Source of the DNA: Paenibacillus jilunlii
GTDB taxonomy: Bacteria; Bacillota; Bacilli; Paenibacillales; Paenibacillaceae
Assembly: GCF_900102965.1 (NCBI RefSeq)
Contig: NZ_FNGM01000030.1
Coordinates: 1 to 62,903, forward strand
Direction: 5' to 3'
DNA length: 62,903 nt
Of this stretch, positions 16,606-25,762 are shown piece by piece. The position numbers and the translations under genes were made by a program. The notes under the pieces were generated by a model that saw only the letters and a program-made list of their open reading frames with translations, had not been told where the DNA came from and ran no database searches. How positions within the stretch are numbered: the stretch's first letter is position 1; each line of letters starts with the position of its first letter.

Positions 16606-16661
16606 CATTAGATTATTTAATATTTAATCACTAATGTACACAACGTTACTCCCACTGTCAA
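16606..16661 (-). promoter_or_regulatory. Sigma-A promoter of the nad operon with overlapping inverted repeat
   Basis: Minus strand: -35 TTGACA (16661-16656), 17-nt spacer, -10 TACATT (16638-16633). An inverted repeat CATTAG (16636-16631) and CTAATG (16611-16606), separated by 19 nt of A/T, starts inside the -10. This fits a repressor site, for example a NAD-responsive regulator of the NiaR/YrxA kind, but the regulator is inferred. Confidence 0.75.
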
Positions 16662-16705
16662 TGTAACCAAGCCTTCGGCAGAGGGACTCCAGACTGTCTG
16701 CGGGA

Positions 16706-16741
16706 CAAAAAAATCCGGAGAACCCTAAGGCATCTCCGGAT
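16706..16741 (-). terminator. Terminator after ftsH
   Basis: Minus strand: perfect 8-bp stem ATCCGGAG/CTCCGGAT with a 13-nt loop, then TTTTTTT (16712-16706). Confidence 0.9.
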
Positions 16742-16772
16742 CATATCTAGAAACATTCAGTTCAGGTGACAA

Positions 16773-18827
16773 TTAGACTAGGTTGCCGCCGCCGTCTTTA
16801 TTGCCGTTATTAGAATCATTTCCATCCGCTGGGTCCGGGTTGTTCGGAATATCCTTGGACAAGTCCCCGATCGTGGATGAAGTGTCATCTGTTTTGCCTT
16901 GAATCCGGACACGCACATCACCGATGGAATCGATGACAGGCTCGCCTTCTTCGTGAGTTACACCTGCAGCATCCTCAGGTTTGCCGTCTTCAGTCAGGTA
17001 GCCTTGCTCAATCAGTTCTTTGATCTGATCCAGCTCCAGCGTTTCCTTCTCAAGCAGCGTGTTGGCAATCAGATGCATTTCTTTGGAGTACTTGGTCAGC
17101 AGCTCTTTGCAGCGTTCATAACTGCTGCGGATAAAGTTCTGCATTTCCTGGTCGATTTCATAAGCGATGGAGTCACTGTAATTCTGCTCATGTCCGATAT
17201 CCCGGCCCAGGAACACCTGGCCTTGGGAAGTACCGAACTGCATAGGTCCCAGTTTATCACTCATACCGTATTCCATGATCATGCTCCGTACAATCCGTGT
17301 AGCCTGCTGGAAGTCACTGTATGCGCCTGTACCGATCTCGCCGATGAATAGTTCTTCAGCGACACGTCCGCCGAGCAGCCCGGTTACTTTATCAAGCAAT
17401 TCCTGCTTGGTGACAAGCATCCGGTCTTCCTTTGGAAGCATAATTACATATCCGCCTGCGCGGCCGCGCGGGATGATGGTAACCTTGTGTACCATATCTG
17501 CATGTTCCAGGAAATAGCCGACAATCGTATGGCCCGCTTCGTGGTAAGCCACGATGCGCTTCTCGCGTTCGCTGATGACACGGCTGCGTTTCTCGGTACC
17601 TACAATCACCCGGTCAATGGCCTCATCCACTTCCGTCATGGAAATATCCTTGCGGTTGCGGCGTGCAGCGAGGAGGGCTGCTTCATTCAGCAGGTTCTCC
17701 AAATCAGCACCGGTGAAACCGGTAGTACGCTTGGCGATAACGTCAAGTCTGACGTCCTTCGTCAGCGGTTTATTGCGGGAGTGAACCTTCAGTACAGCTT
17801 CACGGCCTTTGACATCCGGACGGTCAACCGTAATTTGACGGTCAAAACGTCCCGGACGAAGCAGCGCCGGATCAAGAATGTCTGCGCGGTTGGTAGCCGC
17901 AACGATAATAATACCTTCATTGCCGCCAAAGCCGTCCATTTCAACGAGCAATTGGTTAAGGGTCTGCTCACGTTCGTCATGTCCGCCGCCAAGTCCGGCG
18001 CCGCGCTGACGTCCGACAGCATCGATCTCATCGATAAAGATGATACAAGGTGCATTCTTCTTTGCATTCTCGAACAAATCACGCACACGGGATGCACCGA
18101 CACCGACGAACATTTCCACGAAGTCGGAACCGGAGATGCTGAAGAACGGAACACCGGCTTCGCCGGCTACCGCACGGGCCAGCAGGGTTTTACCTGTACC
18201 TGGAGGGCCTACGAGAAGCACACCTTTAGGAATACGGGCGCCTACGGCTGCGAACTTACGCGGATCTTTCAGGAATTCAACAACTTCGACAAGCTCCTGC
18301 TTCTCTTCGTCGGCCCCTGCCACATCCTCGAAGCTGATTTTCTTCTTCTCTTCATTATATAACCGTGCCTTGCTCTTGCCGAAATTCATGACCTTGCCGC
18401 CGCCACCCTGGGCCTGATTGAACAGGAAGAAGAACAGGATGAACATGATAACCAGCGGAATAATGGAGGAGAGGAACGTCAGCCAAATGCTGTCACCCTC
18501 CATTTTCTTCTGCGACAACTCTATGCCGTTAGTATCACTGGCATCTATGAGTTCGTTAAGAGCTTCATCTGTAGGAGGAACAAAAGTGGAGAAGTTTTTC
18601 GATTTAGCATCTGCAGGCTGCTGCTTGTATTCGCCGGTTACGGCAAAAGCATTGCCTTCGAACTGAATCGTCATGCTCTTCACATTGTTATTCTTGATCT
18701 CCTGTCTTAACTCATCGTATCTAGGGAAATCGGCGGATTCATTTCCATTGCTTACAAACTGGACAATGCCCACCACGACTAAAAATAAAATCAAATAAAA
18801 ACCAGAATTCCGGATGAACCGATTCAT
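16773..18827 (-). CDS. ftsH: ATP-dependent zinc metalloprotease FtsH
   Basis: Membrane-bound AAA+ protease for quality control and turnover of regulators. The 684-aa protein has two membrane segments (about 9-26 and 113-136) flanking an extracytoplasmic loop, Walker A GPPGTGKT (207-214), Walker B IIFIDEIDA, the second region of homology ATNRADILDPALLRPGRFD, and the zinc motif HEAGH (429-433). The C-terminal tail of about 70 residues is acidic and Asn/Asp-rich. AGGAGG lies 6 nt before the ATG. Monocistronic: own promoter at 18857 and terminator at 16706. Confidence 0.98.
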   Translation of the reverse strand: MNRFIRNSGFYLILFLVVVGIVQFVSNGNESADFPRYDELRQEIKNNNVKSMTIQFEGNAFAVTGEYKQQPADAKSKNFSTFVPPTDEALNELIDASDTNGIELSQKKMEGDSIWLTFLSSIIPLVIMFILFFFLFNQAQGGGGKVMNFGKSKARLYNEEKKKISFEDVAGADEEKQELVEVVEFLKDPRKFAAVGARIPKGVLLVGPPGTGKTLLARAVAGEAGVPFFSISGSDFVEMFVGVGASRVRDLFENAKKNAPCIIFIDEIDAVGRQRGAGLGGGHDEREQTLNQLLVEMDGFGGNEGIIIVAATNRADILDPALLRPGRFDRQITVDRPDVKGREAVLKVHSRNKPLTKDVRLDVIAKRTTGFTGADLENLLNEAALLAARRNRKDISMTEVDEAIDRVIVGTEKRSRVISEREKRIVAYHEAGHTIVGYFLEHADMVHKVTIIPRGRAGGYVIMLPKEDRMLVTKQELLDKVTGLLGGRVAEELFIGEIGTGAYSDFQQATRIVRSMIMEYGMSDKLGPMQFGTSQGQVFLGRDIGHEQNYSDSIAYEIDQEMQNFIRSSYERCKELLTKYSKEMHLIANTLLEKETLELDQIKELIEQGYLTEDGKPEDAAGVTHEEGEPVIDSIGDVRVRIQGKTDDTSSTIGDLSKDIPNNPDPADGNDSNNGNKDGGGNLV

Positions 18828-18856
18828 CCCCTACCTCCTCTCACAACGCTCAAGTT

Positions 18857-18886
18857 ATTGTACCATAGCCTGCCCGGGCTCCTCAA
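18857..18886 (-). promoter_or_regulatory. Sigma-A promoter of ftsH
   Basis: Minus strand: -35 TTGAGG (18886-18881), 18-nt spacer, -10 TACAAT (18862-18857) with an extended TGG just upstream. Start would be about 20 nt before the ftsH start codon region. Confidence 0.8.
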
Positions 18887-18936
18887 ATTGTCAGAGGCCA
18901 GGGGTCGGATCCGTAGATCTAAGGCTGTCGATTAGC

Positions 18937-19476
18937 TCATTTGGAATAAATTTCAGGCTTCAGTACACCGACGTAAGGGAGGTTCCGATACTGCTCGGCA
19001 TAATCGAGTCCATAACCTACGACAAATTCATCCGGAATGACAAATCCGGTATAAGCGGCTTCCAGATTAACCGTGCGTCCTGCTGGTTTGTCGAACAGGG
19101 TAACCACAGTAACTGAAGCGGCATTGCGGCCCTGCAGCATTTCAATCAAATAGCTGAGCGTAAGCCCGCTGTCAATGATGTCCTCCACAATCAGAACATC
19201 GCGTCCTTCAACGGAAGCGTCCAAATCCTTGATGATTTTGACTACGCCTGAAGATTTGGTGGATGCTCCGTAGCTGGATACAGCCATAAAATCCATTTCC
19301 ACAGGGACTGTAATCACTTTGACCAGATCCGCCATAAAAATAAATGCGCCTTTCAGCACACAAATGACGAGTGGCGTGCGTCCTGCATATTCTGTACTCA
19401 GCTGGGCGCCGAGCTCCCTGATTCTTTGTTGAATTTCCTCTTCGCTGATCAAGATTTCCTGAATATCGTTCTGCAA
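18937..19476 (-). CDS. hprT: Hypoxanthine (guanine) phosphoribosyltransferase
   Basis: Salvages hypoxanthine and guanine with PRPP. The 179-aa protein has the PRPP motif VLIVEDIIDSGLTLS and the loop VVTLFDKPAGR. It starts at TTG 19476, with AGGAGG 8 nt upstream. It follows tilS by 33 nt; the tilS-hprT pair next to ftsH is conserved in Firmicutes, and in Listeria and Bacillus the two proteins have been reported to act together on ftsH expression. Confidence 0.96.
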   Translation of the reverse strand: MQNDIQEILISEEEIQQRIRELGAQLSTEYAGRTPLVICVLKGAFIFMADLVKVITVPVEMDFMAVSSYGASTKSSGVVKIIKDLDASVEGRDVLIVEDIIDSGLTLSYLIEMLQGRNAASVTVVTLFDKPAGRTVNLEAAYTGFVIPDEFVVGYGLDYAEQYRNLPYVGVLKPEIYSK

Positions 19477-19509
19477 CTTGCGAACCTCCTAAGTTATACT
19501 ATGAAAGAC

Positions 19510-20964
19510 TTACTTCGGCCATAACGCTTCTTCGCTCTTCTCCATATCCTCCAGAGACAACAGAAGAACCGAGGCCGTGTGCCGCCCTACTGCGGCATGC
19601 ATCGAGCGCCTTACGCCCGGAATCCAGACGATATTGCCCAAATCATCACAAACGAGGGGAATCGCAGCGCGTTCGGAAGAAGGTATTTTCTCATCAATGT
19701 AAATATCTTTTACCTTTTTGCTTCCGTTTAATCCCATAACCCTTATGGTATCTCCAGGCAATCGGGAACGGATGGTAAGTGGCAGAACCAGCTCTCCGCT
19801 GTCAAACCACGCCAACATTTTCCCAGAGTCCTCCCCCAGTACAGTAAAATTTTCTCTCTCCAGCACCGACATCGTCAAAACTTTTCCTATCTCCTTAATT
19901 TCAATCCGGGGATGAGGCAAAGACAGCCGATATGTATAGCTTAATTGCTGCTGCGGAAGCTTGGACGAGAACACAATGGTATCATATTGCCGCATGCAGA
20001 TCAGACCTCCTCCCATATTCAAACTCCATACAGTAGGATAATCCTGCAGCGTTCCCCGGCGTACCGCTTCAATCTTGGGGAAATCCAAGCTCGATGAATC
20101 CGCCGACAGATAATTTAATATTAGTTTAATCAAACGCCGTTGTAAAGCGGAGGGTATGGCCGTAAATAATGCTCTCTGCATGGTGTATTTTCCAGGTTCG
20201 ACCAAAACGAGTTCATTAAAGTATTTTTCCGCCGCCGCCTCCATATATTCATCTTCCGCCTGGATAATCTCGGACAATTGCAGAAGCGATTGCCTCACTT
20301 GCGGATTATACGCTTCAAGCGCCGGAATCAGCTTCAGCCGGACCGCATTGCGTCTATATTCTGTCATTAAATTACTGGCGTCCTCGGCGTATGGCAAGCC
20401 CTCCTGCCGGCACAGGCTGACAAGAGCTGTTTTGTTAATACGCAGGAAGGGCCGGATCAGTTCCACCTTTTTTTCGGTGCGTTTCCAGCGCATTCCCGCC
20501 AGGCCCGAAGGGCCGCTCCCTCGGAGCAAGCGCATCAGCACAGTCTCCGCCTGATCGTCTGCATGATGCGCAAGGGCCACCGAACGGGCAGCGTAGCGGT
20601 GCGCAGTGTCGATGAGAAACTGGTACCGTTTTTCCCGTGCTGCCCCCTCGGGCCCAAGGCCGCTCTCTTTGACGAGTGAGGGAATATCAAACTCCGCCAG
20701 CTCAAAGGGAAGTCCAAGCCTCCCGGCCATTGCACGGACCGATTCGGCTTCCTCCACCGACTCGGGTCTAAACCCATGATTCACATGGGCGCATATTAAA
20801 GTCAGCGGCATGCGGTTCAGGGAAATTTCATGCAGGATATGCAAAAGAGCCACAGAGTCCGGCCCCCCGGAAACTGCGACTACAATGGTGTCATGGGGCG
20901 ACCACAGTCCATGCTCGGCTGCAGACTCCAATACGGATTCCACCAGTTCATTCATTTGCTCCAT
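19510..20964 (-). CDS. tilS: tRNA(Ile)-lysidine synthetase
   Basis: Modifies C34 of tRNA-Ile(CAU) to lysidine with ATP and lysine. The 484-aa protein has the PP-loop AVSGGPDSVALLHIL at about residue 30, HADDQAETVLMRLLRGSG, and a C-terminal substrate-binding domain with GSKKVKDIYIDEKIP. AAGGGAG precedes the ATG by 4 nt; a second ATG 9 nt inside is possible. Co-transcribed with hprT. Confidence 0.96.
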   Translation of the reverse strand: MEQMNELVESVLESAAEHGLWSPHDTIVVAVSGGPDSVALLHILHEISLNRMPLTLICAHVNHGFRPESVEEAESVRAMAGRLGLPFELAEFDIPSLVKESGLGPEGAAREKRYQFLIDTAHRYAARSVALAHHADDQAETVLMRLLRGSGPSGLAGMRWKRTEKKVELIRPFLRINKTALVSLCRQEGLPYAEDASNLMTEYRRNAVRLKLIPALEAYNPQVRQSLLQLSEIIQAEDEYMEAAAEKYFNELVLVEPGKYTMQRALFTAIPSALQRRLIKLILNYLSADSSSLDFPKIEAVRRGTLQDYPTVWSLNMGGGLICMRQYDTIVFSSKLPQQQLSYTYRLSLPHPRIEIKEIGKVLTMSVLERENFTVLGEDSGKMLAWFDSGELVLPLTIRSRLPGDTIRVMGLNGSKKVKDIYIDEKIPSSERAAIPLVCDDLGNIVWIPGVRRSMHAAVGRHTASVLLLSLEDMEKSEEALWPK

Positions 20965-21038
20965 ACGGCTCCCTTTCTACCCGGTCAATAGGCCAGCGCC
21001 GGACCAACCGTCCAGTTTCACCTATAGTATGTATGATT

Positions 21039-21986
21039 TCAAAAACGGAATACGTAATAAATCGTAAAGACCAGCACAAATAAGGATAGCGCAAACGCAC
21101 TTTTTAGCCAACCCGGTGTCGCCATTGTTTCCTTTCCCGGTTTTCTTGTGCTGTATATATGAGTCTTCCAGGCTTCCGTTGCCGCTGCACTTCCCGGAAA
21201 TCCGCCTTTCAGGGCCAAACACAGCCAGGAGGAGAGCTTCTTGTCAGGCAGGCTTCTGGCCAACTTCACCAGTTCGTCTGCGCTGCGGGTCTGCGGAAGC
21301 TGCGCTGCGGCGGCCTTTAAGCCCTCTTCATTAAGCAGCCGCAGACACAGGACAGCAAAAGCAAAAAGATCGTAATTCTCATCCCCCGTGCGGCTTCCGG
21401 CATTCCAGTAACCGCGGTCGTGCCATTCGGTGAATTGCTTCACACTGCGGCCCAGCGGGCTGGCACCGCCGTAATCGATCAGCTCAGCCTCTCCATAATT
21501 GGAGACCAGTACATTCTCCGGCTTCAAATCTCCGAACACAAAACCGCACTCATGCAGGTTCCGGAGTTTCTCCAGCAGCTTGAGGCCCACCAGCCCAAGC
21601 CAGGAAGCGCCGTTTTTGGCCAAAAAATGATGCAGCGGCCGGCCTTCTACGTAACGCATCACATAAAACGGCACGCTGTCGTCTTCCTTAAAATCATCGG
21701 ATTCGAGTAAATAGGAGGACAATGCGGATTCACGGTGTGCCCGGTGCTCTCTCCGCTTCCTGCTGGATTGCAGGCTGGTCAGCACATTGATTTCCGATTG
21801 CAGCTCAAGGGTATCGTTGCCGATCTTGAGTGCATAGCGCTCCCGTCTGCCTTGACGCTGCACGAGATATACGGTTCCATTCGCTCCTCTTCCCAGCATA
21901 CGCTCCACGACATAACGGTTCCCCCGCCATTTGCCGCTGATTACCGTGCCGGCAGGATAGGGCGGATTAGACAACATACCCACCAA
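21039..21986 (-). CDS. Tail-anchored Ser/Thr protein kinase (YabT-like)
   Basis: Predicted eukaryotic-type kinase, 315 aa. Glycine loop GRGANGTVYL (about 32-41), ATP lysine in YALKIG, catalytic loop GDLKPENVL with Asp and Asn present, but the usual HRD His-Arg is replaced (VFGD), and DYG stands in place of DFG. No extracellular PASTA domains; a single membrane helix forms the extreme C-terminus (SAFALSLFVLVFTIYYVF). This matches YabT, a sporulation-expressed, DNA-activated kinase in B. subtilis. It starts at GTG 21986 (or ATG 21980), inside the vWA gene, so the two are translationally coupled. Confidence 0.85.
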   Translation of the reverse strand: MVGMLSNPPYPAGTVISGKWRGNRYVVERMLGRGANGTVYLVQRQGRRERYALKIGNDTLELQSEINVLTSLQSSRKRREHRAHRESALSSYLLESDDFKEDDSVPFYVMRYVEGRPLHHFLAKNGASWLGLVGLKLLEKLRNLHECGFVFGDLKPENVLVSNYGEAELIDYGGASPLGRSVKQFTEWHDRGYWNAGSRTGDENYDLFAFAVLCLRLLNEEGLKAAAAQLPQTRSADELVKLARSLPDKKLSSWLCLALKGGFPGSAAATEAWKTHIYSTRKPGKETMATPGWLKSAFALSLFVLVFTIYYVFRF

Positions 21987-22713
21987 TCATCCCTTCTTTT
22001 TCATCGTAACCGTCATCTGTCGGACGTTCACGCTGTTCATCCAGTGTATCATAACGGTAATGCTCAAGCACCTTGAAAATGGCTGGTCCAGTAGGCGTAG
22101 CTCCGCGCATCTTCAGCTTGGAGAACAACGAACGGACCTGCGACACATTGTGTGTCCAGTCCAGATCGAGCATGGCCTCCTCACTGCTGGAGCGTCCTGG
22201 AAAATGGAAAACAGCAATTTCGCTTTTGCCCTCCCGCGCCTCCAGGCTAAGCGCCAGATCACGGATCGCATCTTCTACAGCGCCCAGCTTCGGCTTCATG
22301 CTCGCACTGGCGTCAATGAGCAGTGCGATGCGCAGCGGAGTGGTCTCGGTCAGCTCATCGACAACTGTAACCACCTGCGAACGCTGCAGTGGAGGCAGCT
22401 CTTCCAGCGAGCCTTCACCAAGAATTTTTTTTACCTCTTTATTAACCGCCTGCTGAATCGTCTGAACCACCGTCTTGCGGGTCATCATCTGAATCGTCTG
22501 TGCCAGCTGCGGCGTTCCGACGATCCGGCTGATTCCTCCGCCGGCTTTGGCAATATCCGCAATCTCCCGGCTGCCCAGCTCTCCGATGGTTCCATAATCG
22601 ACAACACCGACCACATTGACGGTGATTCCCTCCTGGCGGGCATGCGCCGCGGCCATCACCGGACTCTCCCCTACGTTCGAACACCCATCAGTAATAAGCA
22701 GGATTTGCTTCAT
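21967..22713 (-). CDS. von Willebrand factor A domain protein (YabS-like)
   Basis: A 248-aa cytoplasmic protein (no signal, no membrane segment) with two vWA-like halves: an N-terminal MIDAS-like ILLITDGCSNVGESP and a C-terminal one with LLIDASASMKPKL (DxSxS) and a threonine in GATPTGP. Family role is protein-protein binding. It starts at ATG 22713 with AAGGGGAG 9 nt upstream, and its 3' end overlaps the kinase gene by 20 nt. The spoIIE / vWA / kinase order is the same as B. subtilis spoIIE-yabS-yabT. Partner unknown; the overlapping kinase is the obvious candidate. Confidence 0.82.
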   Translation of the reverse strand: MKQILLITDGCSNVGESPVMAAAHARQEGITVNVVGVVDYGTIGELGSREIADIAKAGGGISRIVGTPQLAQTIQMMTRKTVVQTIQQAVNKEVKKILGEGSLEELPPLQRSQVVTVVDELTETTPLRIALLIDASASMKPKLGAVEDAIRDLALSLEAREGKSEIAVFHFPGRSSSEEAMLDLDWTHNVSQVRSLFSKLKMRGATPTGPAIFKVLEHYRYDTLDEQRERPTDDGYDEKEGMIGGYVV

Positions 22714-23021
22714 AACCGACCACTCCCCTTCCTTGTATATGTTTCTAGCATATCCAAGGTAGAGAGATTTCAAACGCCGCTTTGCGGGAATTTCAGAATA
22801 AAATAAGCCGTGAATAAGGGGAACTACGAGGATTGTTTGGACTTCCGATCGCTGTTGTCCCCGGATTTATTGAATAGTTTATACGGTGCAAATCCGGGGA
22901 CAAAGGCGAACGCTGACGCTTCTACAGTTCCAAACCTCCTCTCCGTTCCTTTAATTCACATTATGTTGTCAATCTGAAAGAAGCACCGCTGAATCAGCGG
23001 CCTATGAAACAGAAGAGAGAC
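22714..23021. other. Gene-free gap between spoIIE terminator and vWA gene
   Basis: No open frame with a credible start was found. The gap holds the long hairpin element at 22831-22940, a short palindrome CCGCTGAATCAGCGG at about 22987-23001, and a TTGACA (minus, 22972-22967) without a matching -10. Confidence 0.6.
22831..22940. repeat. Long hairpin-forming intergenic element
   Basis: A perfect 13-bp inverted repeat TGTCCCCGGATTT (22856-22868) and AAATCCGGGGACA (22890-22902) encloses a 21-nt loop. Outer arms also partly match (TTTGGACTTCCGATCGCTG at about 22835 and the complement of CAGTTCCAAAC at about 22926-22936), giving an element of about 105 bp. It has no T tract, so it is not a terminator. 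It resembles a dispersed intergenic repeat; copies elsewhere cannot be checked here. Confidence 0.6.
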
Positions 23022-23055
23022 AAAAAAACGCTTAGGGGTTGGTATCGCCTCCTAA
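23022..23055 (-). terminator. Terminator after spoIIE
   Basis: Minus strand: TTAGGAGG pairs with CCCCTAA with one bulged A (loop about 9 nt), then GCG and TTTTTTT at 23028-23022. Confidence 0.65.
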
Positions 23056-23152
23056 ATATTGCAGATGCAGAGATTCGTTATTATTGCCTGGGGGAGGCAG
23101 AGAAACCCCCGGAGGCTATAGCCGCAGGCAGCAGCGTCAGTTAAATGATAGA

Positions 23153-25660
23153 TTAGCTCACGGTGCGCGGGCGCTCCATCCGGCCAATGCCGGGCAGATG
23201 CAGGCTGGACCATTCGGGATGGAAGTGATCCAGACGGCTGACCACGATCGTCATGTCATCATGTATCTCATTGCCCTGATACCGGATAACCTTCTCCAGC
23301 AGGTTATCCGCCAGTTCCTGGGGATCATCACCTTCAAGCTCCTGGATTAAACGTTTCATCCATATCTCTTTATTAACGGCATATCCGGGCGCATCGTAAA
23401 TACCATCTGTCATCATGATTAGAATATCTCCTGGACGCAGCTGCATGCTGACGAGATCAACCTCTATCTCCTTGATGATTCCAATCGGCAGATTGCTGGC
23501 CGTGACCGGAATAACCTCACTGCCGCGCCGGATGAAGCTGGGAGCCGAGGCAATTTTCATAAATGTAGTCTGTGCCGAATACTGGTCGATCAGCGCCATG
23601 TCCACGGTCGCATAGAATTCGTCCGGAGAACGCAGAAGCAGTATAGAATTGACGGATTTAACAGCCAGTTTCTCGTCCATTCCGGACTGCAGCAGCTTTT
23701 CCAGCATTCCCAGCGCCGCGCTGCTCTCCATACGGGCCCGCTCCCCATTGCCCATTCCGTCACTAATGGAAACCGCAAAGGTTCCGTTGCCAAGTTCAAC
23801 GGTACTGAAGCTGTCTCCCGACAGCATATCCCCGCCTTTGGCTGCCCCGGCGACTCCGGTATTGACCTCATAGGCTTTGGCTGAGCCGAAGGTCACCATC
23901 GACAGTCCCTCCCGGGGATGAACTGCCGTTTCGGTCACTACGGCAATATTCTCTTCCAGAATGTCAGAGAGCAGCGGAGCAATCATCTTGCGGCATTCGT
24001 CGAAGCCGCGGGTATAGGCATGAACCACTTCAATCTCTACCCGACCAGGGTCCAGACTCAGGATTTCAATACTGTGGATGGACAAGCCCAGCTGCTCCAG
24101 CGCCTCACGGATCTGGCCCTCCTGGCGGTACATCGCCTGGCCTTCACGCTTGATTTCATTGGCCAGGTCCTCCATTACCTGGGAAACCCCTGACAGCTGT
24201 TCGGCAACAAATTGGCGGCTGTCGTATATTTGTCTCTTCCAGCGCATATCATGCTGGTATAGCTCATATTGGCCTTTCATCACTTCCAGCACTTCCCCGG
24301 TTTTGCCGCAGATCCGGCTCCATTCCGGCGGAAGCTGGGCAGCGGTGATATCCGGGCATTCCTCCACGGTTGTCATCATATCGGTCATATAGCGGTAAGT
24401 CTGATAGAACTTGGCGTCCCAGCAATGTGTGCGCCGGATGCAGCCCGAGCAGGCTCCTTCCGTCACGGTATTCATAAAATCCTCCATTTCACGGTCCGAC
24501 TTGCCCGCTTCTCCGGCACGGGGAATCTGGCCGAAGCTGCTCGACAGCTGCCGGAACACCTGGGAAAACTGGGTTACCCGGTCAGCTGTAATATCTCTGA
24601 CTCTTCTGGCATATTCATGCTGAGAGCGGCTATGGTCAGGCGTGCCCGGCACATATTTGGCAATGGCAGAAATCATCCCTTTAGGTGTAAGAAGAAACAA
24701 CACTACGGCTGCACAGGTTTCCCAAGTGGAGGCCATCACATCACCCGGACCAAGAAAATAGACGGACAGAATCGTTGACCCCAGCAGCATTCCGATGGAT
24801 ACCGCGCCTTTGCGTCCAGATTGCATCATGCCTGCCAGCATTCCGGAGAACGCAAGGAGGCTCATCTGATAGATGGCCCCGATATCCGCGAGGCTGAGGA
24901 TCAGTCCGGTCACCACACCGACGGCGGCACCGAGCGGAGCGCCTCCGGCCAGGGCAAAAATCAAAATCAGAAAACGGGATAGGATATGCTCAAGGGACAG
25001 CCCATTGACACTCCAGCCGACAAGGCCAGTCATTACTGAAGCCAGCAAAATAATCAGACAAAGCACTTCATCATTGCGCAGCGCCCTGCTTTTCTGCTTA
25101 TAGGTAAAGATCGGAAGCGCCTGCAAAAATACAAGAGTGAGCACAAATCCGAGCAGAGCATCAAGCGTGACCATCATCAGCGAATACCATGTAATCGAAG
25201 GTCCCATCACAGTCTTGAATAAACCTGCCATAAAGGATGAGACAAACACCATCAGCGGTGCGTAGGAAAGCTCTACTTTTTGAAAGCTCTCCAGCCCTTT
25301 ATAAATCAGGAAAAAGATAATGAGTTCGGCGGCAACCATTGCAGCACCGGGGAATGGAGTGAAAAGGCTTCCGAGAATAATTGCGGCGGCTACAGGCAAT
25401 ATGGAATCTCTGCGCATAAATACAATAACGGCAAAATAAGCTGCTGCAAAGGGGGACAGCTCGTCCAGTATCATCGCACGGCCCAGCAGAAAGCCCATAA
25501 GACTTAGCAGCAGCGTCCATTTTTTCACTATGAAAAACTGGATCACCGGCTGCTTCAGACTCCACGCTTTAGCGCGTTCACCCCAGCTATCCTTCTGACC
25601 CTTGTCATTGCTTCCAGCTCTTGTCCACTCCGGCAAATTCACCACATTGCTTTTACTCAT
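23153..25660 (-). CDS. spoIIE: Stage II sporulation protein E, membrane PP2C phosphatase
   Basis: Dephosphorylates SpoIIAA to release sigma-F in the forespore and interacts with FtsZ at the polar septum. The 835-aa protein has about ten membrane helices (roughly residues 45-330), a central regulatory region with a CSGCIRRTHC cysteine cluster, and a C-terminal PP2C domain (about 590-815) with GDSFSTVELGNGTFAVSISDGMGNG, LPIGIIKE and ILIMMTDGIYDA metal-site motifs. Start ATG 25660; only a weak GGGTGG precedes it. Expression is expected from the long-spacer promoter at 25697-25730. It shares no promoter with the upstream yabR. Confidence 0.97.
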   Translation of the reverse strand: MSKSNVVNLPEWTRAGSNDKGQKDSWGERAKAWSLKQPVIQFFIVKKWTLLLSLMGFLLGRAMILDELSPFAAAYFAVIVFMRRDSILPVAAAIILGSLFTPFPGAAMVAAELIIFFLIYKGLESFQKVELSYAPLMVFVSSFMAGLFKTVMGPSITWYSLMMVTLDALLGFVLTLVFLQALPIFTYKQKSRALRNDEVLCLIILLASVMTGLVGWSVNGLSLEHILSRFLILIFALAGGAPLGAAVGVVTGLILSLADIGAIYQMSLLAFSGMLAGMMQSGRKGAVSIGMLLGSTILSVYFLGPGDVMASTWETCAAVVLFLLTPKGMISAIAKYVPGTPDHSRSQHEYARRVRDITADRVTQFSQVFRQLSSSFGQIPRAGEAGKSDREMEDFMNTVTEGACSGCIRRTHCWDAKFYQTYRYMTDMMTTVEECPDITAAQLPPEWSRICGKTGEVLEVMKGQYELYQHDMRWKRQIYDSRQFVAEQLSGVSQVMEDLANEIKREGQAMYRQEGQIREALEQLGLSIHSIEILSLDPGRVEIEVVHAYTRGFDECRKMIAPLLSDILEENIAVVTETAVHPREGLSMVTFGSAKAYEVNTGVAGAAKGGDMLSGDSFSTVELGNGTFAVSISDGMGNGERARMESSAALGMLEKLLQSGMDEKLAVKSVNSILLLRSPDEFYATVDMALIDQYSAQTTFMKIASAPSFIRRGSEVIPVTASNLPIGIIKEIEVDLVSMQLRPGDILIMMTDGIYDAPGYAVNKEIWMKRLIQELEGDDPQELADNLLEKVIRYQGNEIHDDMTIVVSRLDHFHPEWSSLHLPGIGRMERPRTVS

Positions 25661-25696
25661 TTCTCTACACCACCCGTTTTAGAATTTATGGTTCCC

Positions 25697-25730
25697 ATTA
25701 TATAGCGGGGGTCTTAAGAAAGTTTGTCAG
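25697..25730 (-). promoter_or_regulatory. spoIIE promoter with long spacer
   Basis: Minus strand: -10 TATAAT (25702-25697) and a -35-like CTGACA (25730-25725) or TGACAA (25729-25724), 22 or 21 nt apart. The B. subtilis spoIIE promoter also has a 21-nt spacer and depends on Spo0A~P. A 0A-box-like TGTCGGA (25763-25757) and TGTCGGG (25781-25775) lie about 60-80 bp upstream of the -10. Confidence 0.65.
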
Positions 25731-25762
25731 AAACAGAGAGCAGTCTGCAAGAAATTTCCGAC

